From the NCBI RefSeq assembly GCF_000003815.2, contig NC_049986.1:22316030-22380029 (forward strand): a stretch of 64,000 nt of DNA, in the 5' to 3' direction. A program made the translations under genes and the position numbers. The notes beneath the pieces are model-generated. The model saw only the letters and a program-made list of their open reading frames with translations, ran no database searches and was not told where the DNA came from. Positions 10,434-20,583 of the stretch are shown in pieces. Origin of the DNA: Branchiostoma floridae. Lineage: Eukaryota > Chordata > Leptocardii > Amphioxiformes > Branchiostomatidae. The first letter of the stretch is position 1. Each line of letters begins with the position of its first letter.

Positions 10434-12418
10434 TTACAGACTGCTTATGTCTTGGGCATGTTTAGCCTTGTGCCTCTTCAAGTGCGCAATCTGCGCTGCA
10501 GAGTAGTTACACTGGTCACACTTGTGAGGCTTCGTGTGTGTGGCCGTGTGCTGTCTCAAGGTACCCTGCGTTCCTGTCTTAAACCCGCAGATCTCACACA
10601 TGTACGGCTTCTCACCCGTGTGCTTTGCCATGTGCATTGCTAAGCTCCTTTTTTTCGTTGTGAAATAGTCGCACTCTTCACATTGGTAAGGCTTCTCCCC
10701 GGTGTGTTTAGTCATGTGCTCTTTCAACGAGCAAATTTCTGCCGAAGCGTATCCACAAACGTCACATTGGTAAGGTTTCTCACCAGTGTGCGTGATCATA
10801 TGCCGCTTCAGATGGCCCCTTCGCGCTGTGGAAAAATCACAAAGTTCACATCTGTGCGGTTTGTCGCCGGTGTGTTTAACCATGTGTCGTTTTAGGTCTA
10901 CTTTTCGTGCTGCAGAATAGTCACAGTATTCACAGTGGAAGGGTTTCTCCAAGGCGTGAACTGCCATGTGCTTTTTCAAATAAGGCATGCTTATGGTCGA
11001 GTAATCACATACCTCACATTTGTACGGTTTTATGTTGGTGTGTGTGGCCATGTGACTTTTTAAAGATGATTTTGATGCACTAGCATAATCACAGACTTCA
11101 CATTTAAAAGGTTTCTCCCCAGTGTGTTTCGCCATGTGCAACTTTAAGTGGCCCTTTTGACGTGCGGAAAAACTGCACAACTCACAGCTGTAAGGTTTCT
11201 CACCAGTGTGTGTCGTCATGTGCTGCTTTAAGGACTTTTTGCTAACAGAAGAAAAGTCGCACAGTGTGCATATGTGCGGCCTGGTGTTGCTGTGTTTAGC
11301 CATGACGTGCTCTTTCAGGTGACCCGTCTGTTGTGCCGAATAATCACACAACTGGCACTGATAGGCCCTCTCCCCACCGTGTATCGTCCGGATGTGCACG
11401 TAAAGACCGTCCTTCCTCGCCGCGGAAAAGTCGCAGTGGCCACAGTGGTAAGGTCTCTCACCGGTGTGTTTGCTCCGGATGTGCCGTTGCAGTTGCGCTT
11501 TCTGCGATGCTGAGTAGTCGCACTGTTGACACTTGAAGGGTTTCTCCCCAGTGTGGGTCCTGATGTGTTTTGTCATTGCTGTTGTACTAATGGTTTCATA
11601 CTCACAGTGTGGACAGCTATGTTTCTTTGGCTCCTTTTTAACCTTGATTTTAGGTTGTGTGTGTTTCAACATGTGTCTTTTTAAAGCTCCCTTTTGGACT
11701 GCGGAATAGTCACAGACATGGCACTTATACGGTTTATCGGCACTGTGTGTGAGCACGTGTTGTTTTAAAGTCTGCTTTTGATGAGTGGCGAAAGGACACA
11801 ACTCACACTTGTACGGTTTCTCCCCAGTGTGGGTAGCCATGTGGAACTTCAAACCCCTTTTCTCAACCGCAGAATAGTCGCACAGCGTGCACTTGTGCGG
11901 CCTGGTGTTGGTGTGTTTAGCCATAACGTGGTTTTTAAGTTGAGCGTTTTGCGCTGTAGAATAATCACAGTAAGTGCACTTATATGGTCTATCACCGCTG
12001 TGCACTGCTCTAACGTGGCTAAAAAGACCGTCTTTCCTCGCTGCAGAGAAGTCACAGTGGCCACAGTAGTAAGGTTTCTCACCGGTGTGCACCGCCAGGT
12101 GGCGCTTCATTCCGTCCTTGTGTGAAGTGGAATAGTCGCACTGGTCACACTGGTACGTTCTGTGGGACCTCATGTGTCTCCTCATCATCTGCTTGTGCTC
12201 CGTCTCATACTCGCAATGACGACAGCTGAGTCTCCTCCGCTCCCCTCCACTTTCATTTTCACCTTCTCCACTTTCGCTTTCAGCTTCTCCACTTCCACTT
12301 TCTTCACTTTCGCTTTCAGCTTCTTCACTTTCACTTTTCCAACTTTCATTTTCTCCACTTTCACCTTCTCCACTTTCGCTTCCAGCATTTTTACTTTCAT
12401 TTTGACATCCGTTGTCAA
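10434..12418 (-). CDS. C2H2 zinc-finger protein, about 21 fingers (5' partial)
   Basis: One long open frame on the minus strand. From the ATG at 12188 there are 584 codons, but the same frame runs upstream through one more finger (SCRHCEYETEHKQ, C-x2-C-x12-H-x3-H) and an acidic Ser/Glu/Gly-rich stretch until the gap at 12419. I count 21 fingers, mostly C-x2-C-x12-H-x3-4-H, with TGEKPY-type linkers. A Lys/Pro linker (KIKVKKEPKK) after finger 7 splits the array, and the protein ends QDISSL. No KRAB, BTB or SET domain is visible. Many fingers have the CDYSA pattern common in invertebrate poly-finger proteins. A role in DNA binding is expected from the family; targets are unknown. The upstream start is uncertain because the acidic repeat is also open in a Lys/Val-rich frame. 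Confidence 0.9.
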
Positions 12419-12419
12419 A

Positions 12420-12519
12420 NNNNNNNNNNNNNNNNNNNNNNNNNNNNNNNNNNNNNNNNNNNNNNNNNNNNNNNNNNNNNNNNNNNNNNNNNNNNNNNNN
12501 NNNNNNNNNNNNNNNNNNN
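12420..12519. other. Placeholder gap (100 N) in the 5' part of the zinc-finger gene
   Basis: Exactly 100 N, so the real distance is probably unknown and frame cannot be carried across it. It sits directly upstream of a (GAAAGTGGAGAAG)n-like coding repeat, which probably caused the assembly break. Confidence 0.9.
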
Positions 12520-12622
12520 AAGTTGATTCTGTTGTAATATGGCGAGTTGTAGTCTTAGCTGTGGTGGTCACTACAGTTGCATCTGTTGTAACATCAGTCG
12601 TTACGTCTGTAGTCACCCCCAT
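12520..12622 (-). CDS. Possible N-terminal Thr/Val-rich coding segment of the zinc-finger gene
   Basis: Minus strand from the ATG at 12622 reads MGVTTDVTTDVTTDATVV and on to a Thr-rich end at the gap. The ATG lies inside the terminus of foldback element A1 (12613-12974), so the element would supply the start codon. A TTDV motif also appears just past the gap, but in the frame that conflicts with the fingers. It could be a repeat without coding value. Confidence 0.25.
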
Positions 12623-12974
12623 GAAACTCCTTTTCCGCCGTACGCCGAAAATATCGCCGTACCCGCTAAAAAATATCGCCGTACCCGCTAGGCTCGCCGT
12701 ACCCGCTAAAAAATATCGCCGTACACTAAAAATCTCGCCGTACCCGTCCCTTTCCGCCGTACGGAATAGCCGGCCACAGGGCATACCCACACGAAAGTCG
12801 CATCTAAATACCCTGTACGGCGACGATACACGGTCTCATATAGCCTATGCTATGGGAAACATTCCTGGCCACCACTCTGCGGAGTGGCATCGTACAAATC
12901 GCGCCCAATGTTGAGAACACTTCTGCAAACTGTGGTGAGAAGCGGTCTGGAGGGCCCGAGTAACCCGGAAGTGA
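12613..12974 (-). mobile_element. Foldback-type element A, copy 1
   Basis: On the minus strand it runs from TCACTTCCGGGTTA to CATGGGGGTGA; both ends start 5'-TCAC when read inward. Order: short terminus, a 90-bp core (from CAGTTTGCAGAAGTG to GAGCATAGGC-like sequence), a CGACTTTCGTGT spacer, then seven copies of GTACGGCG separated by T-rich or AG-rich spacers, then GGAGTTTCATGGGGGTGA. Copy 2 at 16117-16488 is in opposite orientation and looks identical over the 205 bp compared. No transposase frame and no clear target duplication were found. Confidence 0.7.
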
Positions 12975-13369
12975 GTTTCGTATCAACGTCAGCGCTCTTC
13001 GAAGGGGACAATTAATTTAGTAACGTTACGTATTTCACAATTTCATTCATTGTATTGTACTGATATGGCGTGTCCCTTTTATTCCTGCCCTCTTAGTCCA
13101 CTATCTGGCTAGGGAGTTCCTGCAACGTTTGATGTGTCAATTCCCATTGCAGGGATTTAACGTATATTTTTTTTTTATATCCCATTTTAAGTGTGGAAGG
13201 CGAGGTTGGTGATCGTGACAATGACTCTCTATAAGGAGACGTGTTAATTCAATGTAGCAATCCATTATATACATTTTTGCTGATTTTTCCAAGTCCTCAT
13301 TGTAGTAAGACGGTCATTTTCACCTTTGGAAGCAAATGGTGAGTAAAGCAGTGATAATTAAAATGATTT

Positions 13370-13760
13370 TTACCTTCGCCAAGAAGGTTATATTTTGGGT
13401 AGCGTTTGTGTGTGTGTATGTTTGTAGGAAAACACCATAAGTCAAGAACGCATGAATGGATTGTATTGATATTTGGTATGTGGGTAGGTATTGATGAGAC
13501 CTAGAAATGATTAGATTTTGGGCCTCCTAGCGGCTTGCTATGGTACTGCAGCGGAACTTCCGGGTTGGATATCTCGAGTTCTGAACATGCTGTGGCTATA
13601 ATTTTTGAGTGGTAGACAGGTCTTGATGCCGAGAGTAAGTGGTATAAGTTTGGGCCCCCTAGCAGCTTGTTTTGGAACTGCAGGGCAGGTTTAGTGTCAG
13701 ACTTTGAAAGGGAATAACTCAAGAAGGGGTTAACGGATTGTTATGGTTTTTGGTATGTAG
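13370..13760. repeat. Interspersed repeat family (AAGTCAAGAACG type)
   Basis: The segment has GTGTGTGTG-rich sequence, an AACTCAAGAA-type motif twice, GGTATGTGGGTAG and GCCTCCTAGCGGCTTG. Related pieces occur, in either orientation, near 30500-31060, 31922-32080, 45405-45542, 47370-47475 and 50345-50660. Family identity is unknown to me; it behaves as a dispersed non-coding repeat. Confidence 0.6.
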
Positions 13761-13789
13761 ATAGCTTAAGTGATGCTTCATATAATGAC

Positions 13790-14210
13790 ATAATGATTAT
13801 GCAAATTGTATCTAATTTGCATAATTAATGAGGAAATCGTGTAAACACGCCCAGTTCCATTATAGGTCCATTGCAACATGTGACATTTGTAACTGAGAAA
13901 CAGAAAAATATTGATAGATACATATTATGCAAAATAAAGACCTAATTTGCATAATTAATGAGAAAATGCTATAATGTCATTGTGGTAAATGACTTCTTAC
14001 TTGTAGCATTTGGAAGCTATGTACAGGTGAACATCATTGAACATCAATTATGCAAATGAGATCGTCATTTGCATAAATTATCAGAAAATGTGACATAAGC
14101 CTCCTTTCTTAACATATATTGCGCACGTCTCTTATTTAGTGAAGGAGATGATCAAGTTATATAATTTATGCAAATGAGAGCCTTATCTGCATAATTAATG
14201 ACAAACACAA
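13790..14210. repeat. Octamer-bearing tandem-like repeat, about four units
   Basis: Units of about 110-125 bp each carry TTATGCAAAT or a variant, then ATTTGCATAATTAATGA. Perfect ATGCAAAT or its complement occurs at 13799, 13815, 13945, 14050, 14067 and 14168. The motif is the POU octamer. Related sequence is seen at 36660-36830. Function, if any, is unknown. Confidence 0.6.
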
Positions 14211-14214
14211 TTGA

Positions 14215-15240
14215 TAAGCAGTTGTAAAAGATCAAATCATTTTGCGAAGGTATGGGGTCGTGGAACTCTAGTTTACAGATATCTTACTGAGCACCTTATA
14301 CAATGCACCCTTATTGCTGCTTATGTTTCACTCTCAAGGGTCCCCCATCAAAGCTTAGCTCCACAGAGTCACAGGAATATGAGCGGGAGGATATTGACAT
14401 CTGAGGTAACATAGCTATCTGTCCAGCTGGACTTTATGCATCTTGTTGTCAGAATATGATACAGAATCATTGTTTCATTTTCACAATTACATCTAATGTA
14501 GTGTTGCAGCAAAAGCGATAACGCTGAAAAGTTAAAATAAAGTAATGCTTTGTATGGTACTTTGTTTATGTTTCAGTTCTGGTTCCTGCTGAATGAGTTT
14601 AGTTGAGTTGTTACTGCTGTACCAGTTAATATGAAATTCTTTAGATCCATTTTTTGCATTCATTCATGATATATTTCAGTATCTTTAATTCTCCTGCAGA
14701 TTTAGACCTAGTAGGACCTTATATTGTAAGAATAGAAAGGAAATTTAGTAATGAAAAAGAAGTAGTCTGTGCATATTGAGAACATTCTTGTCTGAAATGT
14801 GTACCATACATTCATTCGCAACTCTTCTATGAGGAGGCTAAAGTTGGACTCAATTGCTAGTATGACTTTAACATATTGAATAGGGCACATGTGTGTTGTA
14901 TATAGCTACATACTGGCTTCGTATGCTTTATGATAATGATAATGACCATTTTTTCCATTTTCATTTAGAATGAATGGGAAGCCAAATGTCACTCAATATG
15001 GTGTTTGTTGTTGCTGATAGCGATGAAGCAGACAATTATCTTAATATGCAAACATAGACTGCTAATTTGTACAAAAGGTGCAACAATATGTACAATATGC
15101 AGAACTCAAAATAAAAGTAGTGATTAAGACGTGTGCATGTAAATAGATGTTCTCTAATGTTCTCAATACAAATGTATTGTACAATATATACACAGAAGCA
15201 AATGAATAAATAAAGCTCATCTGTAAATGTTGCACTTCTG
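14215..15240. other. AT-rich stretch, nothing recognised
   Basis: No coding pattern, RNA gene or clear repeat boundary is visible on either strand. Confidence 0.5.
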
Positions 15241-15254
15241 TCTTGGCCTTCTGT

Positions 15255-15515
15255 ATGTTGTGAGGGACCTTCACCTGTATTCACTGGTGGTGGATCTTCA
15301 CATGTCTTCACTGGTGTTCACGGGGGGATCTTCATATGTTACTGAATATTTACTGGTGTTGGGGGATCTTCACCCGTGTTCACTGGTGTTGGGGGATCTT
15401 CACCTGTGTTCACTGGTGTTGGGGGATCAATATAAAATCATATGTACTCACTGGTGGGTGGAGAGTCATATGTATTTACTGGTGGTGGGGATCTCTATCT
15501 ATCATTTGTGGTGGT
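15255..15515. repeat. Minisatellite with GGGGGATCTTCACC units
   Basis: Imperfect tandem units of about 27 bp combining GGGGGATCTTCACCTGTG and TTCACTGGTGTT. They degrade toward both ends (CACTGGTGG variants to 15515). Confidence 0.7.
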
Positions 15516-15585
15516 GACTCAGGTGCGAGGGTGACTGAACTGATAATGGAATATCTGCGATTGTGTACACATTCCATGTTTGCGC

Positions 15586-15775
15586 TACTCTCCAAGCAGA
15601 GGTTAGGCGCCGACTGTTTATTTTTTAAAAACTTTTTTAGGTGTTTTTATCGGGCTTTCTATTTTGTACCATATTCTTGATGTCTCGTGTTAGGTCACAA
15701 AATGGAAAGCTCGATGAAGACGCCTAAAAAAGGTAAAAAAAAAACGGAGCCGAACCTCTGTCAAGTTGGAGAGTA
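15586..15775. mobile_element. MULE-like MITE
   Basis: A 190-bp foldback with ends TACTCTCCAAGCAGAGG and its near inverse complement. Long imperfect arms include ATCGGGCTTTCTATTTTGT against ACAAAATGGAAAGCTCGAT. Flanks are TGTTTGCGC (15577-15585) and TGTTTGTGC (15776-15784), a 9-bp target duplication with one mismatch. It has no coding capacity. Same family as the copies at 43003 and 62256. Confidence 0.8.
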
Positions 15776-16116
15776 TGTTTGTGCTACAATTTTATCTTAT
15801 CAAATCGCTACACATTGCAGTAAACATAATTCGACTATGGTTGGTTCCACTAGCCCTTTATCTCACACCACCCTCCATTACTATACCCGTGTGTACAGAC
15901 CCACCAAGACCCCTGTGAACAGACACTACTAGTATATTTATTGCCCAGACTGCTGTTTAATACCTGTTGTTTCTTATTATAATGAACTAGCAATAGTTGT
16001 CACCAGTTCCTGCCACCGGATAGGTTAAGTTTACTTAACGTTTCATCAACCTTCAAAGTTGACAGTATCATTCTGCTGAAAAGGGTTCAAGTCATGTTTG
16101 TCACCACAGACGACTG

Positions 16117-16488
16117 TCACTTCCGGGTTACGNNNNNNNNNNNNNNNNNNNNNNNNNNNNNNNNNNNNNNNNNNNNNNNNNNNNNNNNNNNNNNNNNNNN
16201 NNNNNNNNNNNNNNNNNNNNNNNNNNNNNNNNNNNNNNNNNNNNNNNNNNNNNNNNNNNNNNNNNNNNNNNNNNNNNNNNTCGTACAGGGTATTTAGATG
16301 CGACTTTCGTGTGGGTATGCCCTGTGGCCGGCTATTCCGTACGGCGGAAAGGGACGGGTACGGCGAGATTTTTAGTGTACGGCGATATTTTTTAGCGGGT
16401 ACGGCGAGCCTAGCGGGTACGGCGATATTTTTTAGCGGGTACGGCGATATTTTCGGCGTACGGCGGAAAAGGAGTTTCATGGGGGTGA
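16117..16488 (+). mobile_element. Foldback-type element A, copy 2 (with gap)
   Basis: Begins TCACTTCCGGGTTACG, is broken by N at 16133-16280, then resumes in the spacer and shows the seven GTACGGCG units up to GGAGTTTCATGGGGGTGA at 16488. It is the inverse of copy 1 and appears identical in the visible 205 bp. The core should be in the gap. Just after it the frame opened by the terminal ATG reads MGVNNMAAAGTTDQN and stops. Confidence 0.7.
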
Positions 16489-17070
16489 ACAACATGGCGG
16501 CGGCTGGTACCACGGACCAAAACTAGTGTGCAACTTCCGCGTTTCTCTTCTGCATTTTTCTCCGTTTGACGACTTCCCATCACGAGACTGTCACAACCAC
16601 TGGATCACGGAGAGAGTTAAGAATCGATGTTTTTGTCGTACCTTACGTCTGTGGTTATACGGTTTGATATTTGGAACGTCCGACACGGGCTTGCGTAAGC
16701 GTTCAGTTCTTTGTTATTTTTACACGGCGTAACACGTTTTTCCTGTAATTTGAGCGGAGTCTGCGGAATTAGTTCTATTCTATTAGGTATAGTTCTGCTT
16801 GTTAAAAAGTCATGATAAACACCCAGAATGCGTACGAAAACGTCGCACAATCGGTCAATGTCTTACTAAAATGTGGCCAAGAAAGTAGTAGGTGAGGAGC
16901 TTTACAAAGAAAGACAAGATGGAGGAGGAACAAGAAGAGACGACACCGCTGTGTCACCCCAAAGGAGAGCACATGGTACNTATTGCCTTGAGTAATAACC
17001 TGCTAAGGTTTCACTGGTAGGTTCTGTTGGCATTCAGGCGGGAGGCTTTTGTTTTAATTCTCACCTATTC

Positions 17071-17572
17071 ATCTACTACAATATTCTTCCAGTGACAGTT
17101 TTTTAAGGTATAGAGACATAAAAATTGTCGATGTCTTGCAGCACATATTTTTACGGAGTGACCTAGTCTCGCGAGAGAGCACGAGACTGGTTCGATAAAA
17201 CCGCGCTAAGCCAACACAAACTCCAGTCGCGTCACTTTGTTACCGGCAATCAGTCACTTACTACATATTGAAATCATTGACGAAGAAGCACGCAAGGCCC
17301 ACAGAAAGATTAAGGAGGCTGTCCACATCCAGCTGGAGGGTGCGAAGCAGAACCGCAACGAGGGCTGGGAGCTGCCCAAGTCCTACCTACCCCTTCTCCG
17401 CAAAGAGGGCGGGGGGAGGGGCAGATGATCTACACAAGTCTCGGCCCTAGTCTCGTGCTCTCTCGTGTGACGTGGTCGCTCCGTCAACAATATGTGCTGC
17501 AAGACATTGAACATTTGAGGTATGTATCTATGCCTTAAAAAACCGTCACTGTTGGTAAAATATTACAGTAGA
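17071..17572. mobile_element. Foldback element carrying a GIY-YIG-like endonuclease fragment
   Basis: Arms of about 110 bp pair (TCTACT..CAGTGACAGTTTTTTAAGG on the left; CCTTAAAAAACCGTCACTG on the right; inner arm CGAGAGAGCACGAGACT against AGTCTCGTGCTCTCTCG). The middle, 17260-17428 on the plus strand, reads DEEARKAHRKIKEAVHI and NRNEGWELPKSYLPLL. This resembles the C-terminal end of GIY-YIG endonucleases of retroelements (K-x-x-E-x-x-x-I then N-R-x-x-G-x-E-L-P). Only that end is present. Assignment to a Penelope or DIRS source is open. Confidence 0.45.
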
Positions 17573-18176
17573 CTCACCATACTCCAATGGAGTGGCTGTC
17601 CATCCATTACAGTAACTGTATTCATAAGTGTCCGATGAGCCTCTTCAACGATAATCTATTCAAGTTTGAGTTTGACTTCAATTATGTTCAATAACTTGAT
17701 AACATACCAGTACATGTAGCTACTCCTCCTGTGGTCATTATTCAACGAAACCGAAAGAATCACCCTGTTTAGAGAAGTCACAAAGACTTATCCCAACTTC
17801 CCCACATTGACAGACAAACAGAAGGCCACTTTTCTCTTGAAATCGCAGAACCCACAAATTTTAGAAAATGTGGGGCTTTTCGTCTCCCTCTGCTTCCAAA
17901 AAAGAAGTCAAACCCAACCTGCTTAGAAATAGCCAACACTAGTATTAGATTAGAACATTGTTTATGACTGTCCATTGTCACTATGTGTATACCATGTACT
18001 TGCAATTAGCCCTCGGGCACGAACTTGCAAATAAACTTCTTATTATTATCAACATACATAATTGAACAAATACACGAGTCGGAAAAATAACACAGACAAA
18101 CCATTCTGTTTTAAATTTTTTGGGGGTTACGTGCATTCTATCAAGTTATCCAGTCATTTCTAATTTCACAGCATTT

Positions 18177-18967
18177 TCACCCCCATGAAACTCCTTCAGC
18201 TTTTCCCCATACCCGTTCACCTTTTCCCCCGGACTTCCCCTTAACCCCCGCTGTACTTCATCTGTGCCCCCGTCGTTCTTCTTTTCCCCCGGTGTAATTC
18301 CGCTTTTCCCGCGCCCTTCCGCTTGTCCCCCAATGGCCGCCGTCAACCCGAATTGCACGTAGTCGACACGAAAATCGTTCAGAAAGTAACAATAACGGCT
18401 GCGCCACGAAACAGGAAATGGCCTATGCTCTGGGAAACATTCCTGACCACCTCTTTGCCCAGTGGCGTTGTACAAATCGTGCCCAATCTTGAGAACACTT
18501 CTGCAAACTGTGGTGAGAAGCTAATCTCGAACCAGATCCACGGTGCGTAATGTATAGTATCAAACTTCCCGTAGGTGCCCGTTTGACTCCCTTAGCCGGC
18601 TATACTCCCTGGCCAGCTTTGATACTATCTTATGGCACCGTAGGATCTGGAGATTAGTGAGAAGCGATTTGTACAGCGCCACTGGGCAGAGAGGTGGCCA
18701 GGAATGTTTCCCAGAGCATAGGCCATTTCCTGTTTCGTGGCGCAGCCGTTATTGTTACTTTCTGAACGATTTTCGTGTCGACTACGTGCAATTCGGGTTG
18801 ACGGCGGCCATTGGGGGACAAGCGGAAGGGCGGGGGAAAAGCAGAATTACACCGGGGGAAAAGAAGAACGACGGGGGCACAGATGAATTACAGCGGGGGT
18901 TAGGGGGAAGTCCGGGGGAAAAGGTGAACGGGTAGGGGGAAAAGCTGAAGGAGTTTCATGGTGGTTA
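18177..18967. mobile_element. Giant foldback element B (palindrome of about 800 bp) with a nested MITE
   Basis: Left arm 18177-18480 and right arm about 18666-18967 are inverted copies at roughly 95 percent. Outer ends are TCACCCCCATGAAACTCC and GGAGTTTCATGGTGG. Without the nested MITE (18522-18656) the loop is only about 45 bp. From loop to end each arm carries a core about 90 percent like that of element A (CAGTTTGCAGAAGTGTTCTC on), then ATTTTCGTGTCGAC, then a G-run array (GGGGGAAAAG, GGGGGCACAG, GCGGGGGTTA) where A has its GTACGGCG units. No transposase is visible. Confidence 0.7.
18522..18656. mobile_element. MITE nested in the loop of element B
   Basis: A 135-bp foldback starting TAATCTCGAACCAGATCC and ending GGATCTGGAGATTA, flanked by a perfect 9-bp direct repeat GTGAGAAGC (18513-18521 and 18657-18665). 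The terminal TAATCTC and the 9-bp duplication match the copy at 50987-51123, although the inner sequence differs. Confidence 0.8.
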
Positions 18968-18969
18968 TT

Positions 18970-20580
18970 TTTTTAACCGATATGAATGTGACCTACACCT
19001 TATTTTTGAGTGTTAGTAACTTTATAATTCTTATAATAAAAAAAAACAGAATATAAGGATACTGTAATACAAAGAAAACTTTTTTTCAGCACCGACTAAT
19101 CCAAAGCGTCTTTCTACAAGTTTTTGATGTTCTCCTAGTAAATGGCTTGGTCAGAAGTCTGTGTTGATAAAAAGAGAAAGAAAGAAGCCATCGGTAGATA
19201 GTTACAAATAAACTTAAATTAAGGTCAGAAAATGTAATGAGCATAGGCAACTGATCTTGTGTCTGCCAAAGTTCTCACTACAGTCAGGTGGATTTGGAGT
19301 GTTAGCAATATTTACAAATGTACAAGTTCAGATTTGACCTGATCGGAACACCAGGCTCAAGTTTGTTCCACTCTCTGGTGAAGAGGAAGAGGGAGAGCCT
19401 GTGGCAGTTGTTTTTGCCCACAGCGGTCTAACTCACTTGTATCCAAGTCTGAGAGCACAAGTCTGAGTATGATACGAGTATCAGTAGCCTACCACCAGAG
19501 TCAAGGCTATGATAGAAGCCCAGGTTCACCACACAAAGAGTATATAAGACTTAACACTAAAAAAAACTAGATTTGCCATGGCACATTGAAAACGGTGGAG
19601 CCATGCGCGGTATCAGCATGTGTGTGTGCGTGTTTTAACCCGTTAGGCCGCAGCAAGTAAATTTTATGAAAAATTACCAAAATGAGCATTTGTAGCCTAA
19701 TGATCGTACTTGTAGAAGTGACACTTGCGAGGTACCTTGGACTGTAGTTGTAGAAATGAAACTAGTTGGAAAGTTGTAAAAGTGGCAGCAATATGGAACC
19801 CATGAGTGTAGCTGCCAACTTAACCTGTCAACCACACTAGTGTCCATTTTACTCCACTAGTATACATGTCTTGAATGCAGGAATGAATGCCTTGTTGGCT
19901 GTGATACCATGTCTTGTCTCTACTTGCTGTGGCCTTATGCTCATTCGTCATCCATAGCTACAGAAAAATGTCACAAAAGCAGAAAAGAGGAAAATATGTA
20001 AGGGTAATGCAAGCTCCCCATCTTTTCTGGTCCTGTAACAGTTGGCTAGCTTAAACTTAATCTGGGGCCACACCAGTTGGTGTCCTTGATTTTCGTTTTT
20101 TTTTCAGCAAAGTTAAACAAGGAGCTAAAAACAATCAGAAAGCCAAGAAACTGAACTGGTGTGGCCGAACATGTGGTCTGTCTTGTTGTCTATGCATTTA
20201 ATCTGCGCCCAAATCGGTGGGAAAGATGTTCTGACATCGCGGTGACATCAGAGCATCTTCAGATCCGTGTTGTCGTGACGACACAGCGATGTTATGACGT
20301 CACGGTTCGTCACCGTCCTACTTGCTGCCGTTGCCTCCTAGAAGAGGTTGAGACACTCGTCAGAAGACCGACCATTGAACGAAAAGAAAACCATGGAGCA
20401 AGAGACCCTTATTAATTTAAACCATGTACACACTAACCCTAACCTCTAACTGAAGATGGCTGTACTAAACTGATTACGATAGATGTTGTGTATATTCTGT
20501 ATAGAGTGACTGTCATAGAATATGTTCTGGGTGTTTCTTGGGCGAATCCTTTGTTTTACTCGCCAAGCTAACAATGTACA
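18970..20580. other. No gene recognised
   Basis: Mixed AT-rich sequence with poly-A/T runs. Short open stretches such as 20161-20415 have no homology I recognise and no splice or start context. Confidence 0.5.
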
Positions 20581-20583
20581 CAT

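Noticed and set aside
17237-17428. Stand-alone small gene
   Set aside because: It lies between inverted arms and looks like the tail of a mobile-element endonuclease.
17090-17551. RAG-like (ProtoRAG) transposon because of CAGTG-type ends in amphioxus
   Set aside because: No RAG1- or RAG2-like coding sequence, no 5-bp duplication seen, and ends do not match a 12/23 signal.
18146-18935. Paired open frames on opposite strands in the palindrome (Gly/Lys-rich)
   Set aside because: They follow the palindrome and G-run array; no domain, and they end at element borders.
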